A stretch of DNA of 64,000 nt from CBINFS01 sp966250015 (lineage in GTDB: Bacteria > Bacteroidota > Rhodothermia > Rhodothermales > DASSAV01). The notes beneath the pieces are model-generated. The model was not told the origin of the DNA, searched no databases, and saw only the letters and a list, made by a program, of their open reading frames with translations. A program made the position numbers and the translations under genes. Within the stretch, counting starts at the first letter, position 1. Each line of letters opens with the position of its first letter. Positions 63,732 through 64,000 of this stretch are shown here, piece by piece. The stretch is taken from assembly GCA_966250015.1 (NCBI GenBank), contig CBINFS010000001.1, positions 124,001 through 188,000 of the forward strand. The letters run 5' to 3'.

Positions 63732-63998
63732 CTATCCTGTAAGTGGAGAGCCGGATTCCGACCCTTCGACGCGTTGAGCGGCTCCGTGGAGAAGCCGTCC
63801 CGCGGCGAGTTTTCCGTCGCGCGCTTCGAGGAGGTTGTCCATCTCGACGAGCTGTGTGGCAAGGTAATTGGCCAGCACACCGAGTATGGCAGCGCCGGCT
63901 TTGGGATCACGTTTGATGAGGGTATTCAGATCCGGGCGAAAGAAGCCAATTACGCGCGTTTCGGTTACCGCTTGTGCGGTTTCGGTACGTCGAAAATC
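63732..63998 (-). CDS. C-terminal part of a cyclic-nucleotide-binding-domain protein (5' end missing)
   Basis: An open frame enters from the right edge and stops at 63732, giving 88 residues. AQAVTETRVIGFFRPDLNTLI followed by KRDPKAGAAILGVLANYLATQL has the ending of a cNMP-binding (Crp-like) beta-barrel: the last strands and the C-helix. No helix-turn-helix follows, so it is not a full Crp/Fnr regulator; it may be a stand-alone cNMP domain or part of a larger protein. It lies directly upstream of rlmD. Confidence 0.6.
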   Translation of the reverse strand, partial: DFRRTETAQAVTETRVIGFFRPDLNTLIKRDPKAGAAILGVLANYLATQLVEMDNLLEARDGKLAAGRLLHGAAQRVEGSESGSPLTG

Positions 63999-64000
63999 GC

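Overview
The window is a 64-kb piece of a bacterial chromosome with moderately high GC, dense single-copy housekeeping genes and short intergenic gaps. Gene content and synteny point to the Bacteroidota, and more narrowly to a Rhodothermia-like lineage. The signs are: miaB followed by a sigma-54 activator and lptE; parA-parB-DUF5683; a DUF4290 gene; an atpDC pair apart from other ATP synthase genes; a Bacteroidota-type serine palmitoyltransferase homologue; and at least two promoters of the TTG-N19-TATATT form. The high GC and a fused E1/E2 2-oxoglutarate dehydrogenase fit Rhodothermia better than Flavobacteriia or Bacteroidia. This placement is an inference; no rRNA gene is present. I see no tRNA, rRNA, CRISPR array, insertion sequence, prophage or clear sign of recent transfer.

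Layout. 1-4.3 kb (minus): a truncated metallopeptidase/beta-propeller protein and a NatAB-type ABC exporter. 4.4-8.5 kb: a PAP2 phosphatase, glycogen debranching enzyme GlgX, a small SH3-like unknown and a DUF4290 protein. 8.6-12.8 kb: miaB, sigma-54 activator, lptE, TPR protein. 12.9-20.2 kb: anmK, thiL, atpDC (with terminator), a D-threonine-aldolase-like enzyme, yebC, ruvC. 20.2-23.3 kb: ribE and ribD on the minus strand around an HDOD gene. 23.5-29.1 kb: a complete phosphate uptake operon (porin, pstS, pstC, pstA, pstB, phoU). 29.2-33 kb: alanine dehydrogenase, a TrmH-family methyltransferase and glutamate dehydrogenase. 33-39.3 kb: envelope proteins, Nnr, VanZ-like, TonB, RpiA. 39.3-45.5 kb: two MacB-like permeases and a hybrid histidine kinase ending in an HDOD domain. 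45.5-51 kb: GNAT, UvrD-like helicase, parAB-DUF5683. 51.2-56.9 kb: a glycosyltransferase, a probable sphingolipid/sulfonolipid synthase pair (SPT-like plus large GNAT), HAD phosphatase, GT2 and RdgB. 57-64 kb: rpsU, fused 2-oxoglutarate dehydrogenase, an epimerase/reductase, RlmD, and the C-terminal part of a cyclic-nucleotide-binding protein cut by the window edge.

How the genes work together. The clearest unit is the phosphate operon, in which an outer-membrane porin is placed ahead of PstSCAB-PhoU. Envelope building recurs through LptE, the TonB protein, the Ig-like lipoprotein, the exporters and the putative sphingolipid genes. Two HDOD proteins, each linked to receiver-type domains, suggest a signalling theme. 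I found no unmistakably new multi-gene system. The best leads are the kinase-receiver-HDOD fusion, the SPT/GNAT locus, the sensor-less sigma-54 activator beside lptE, and the unusually strong ribosome-binding site of rpsU.
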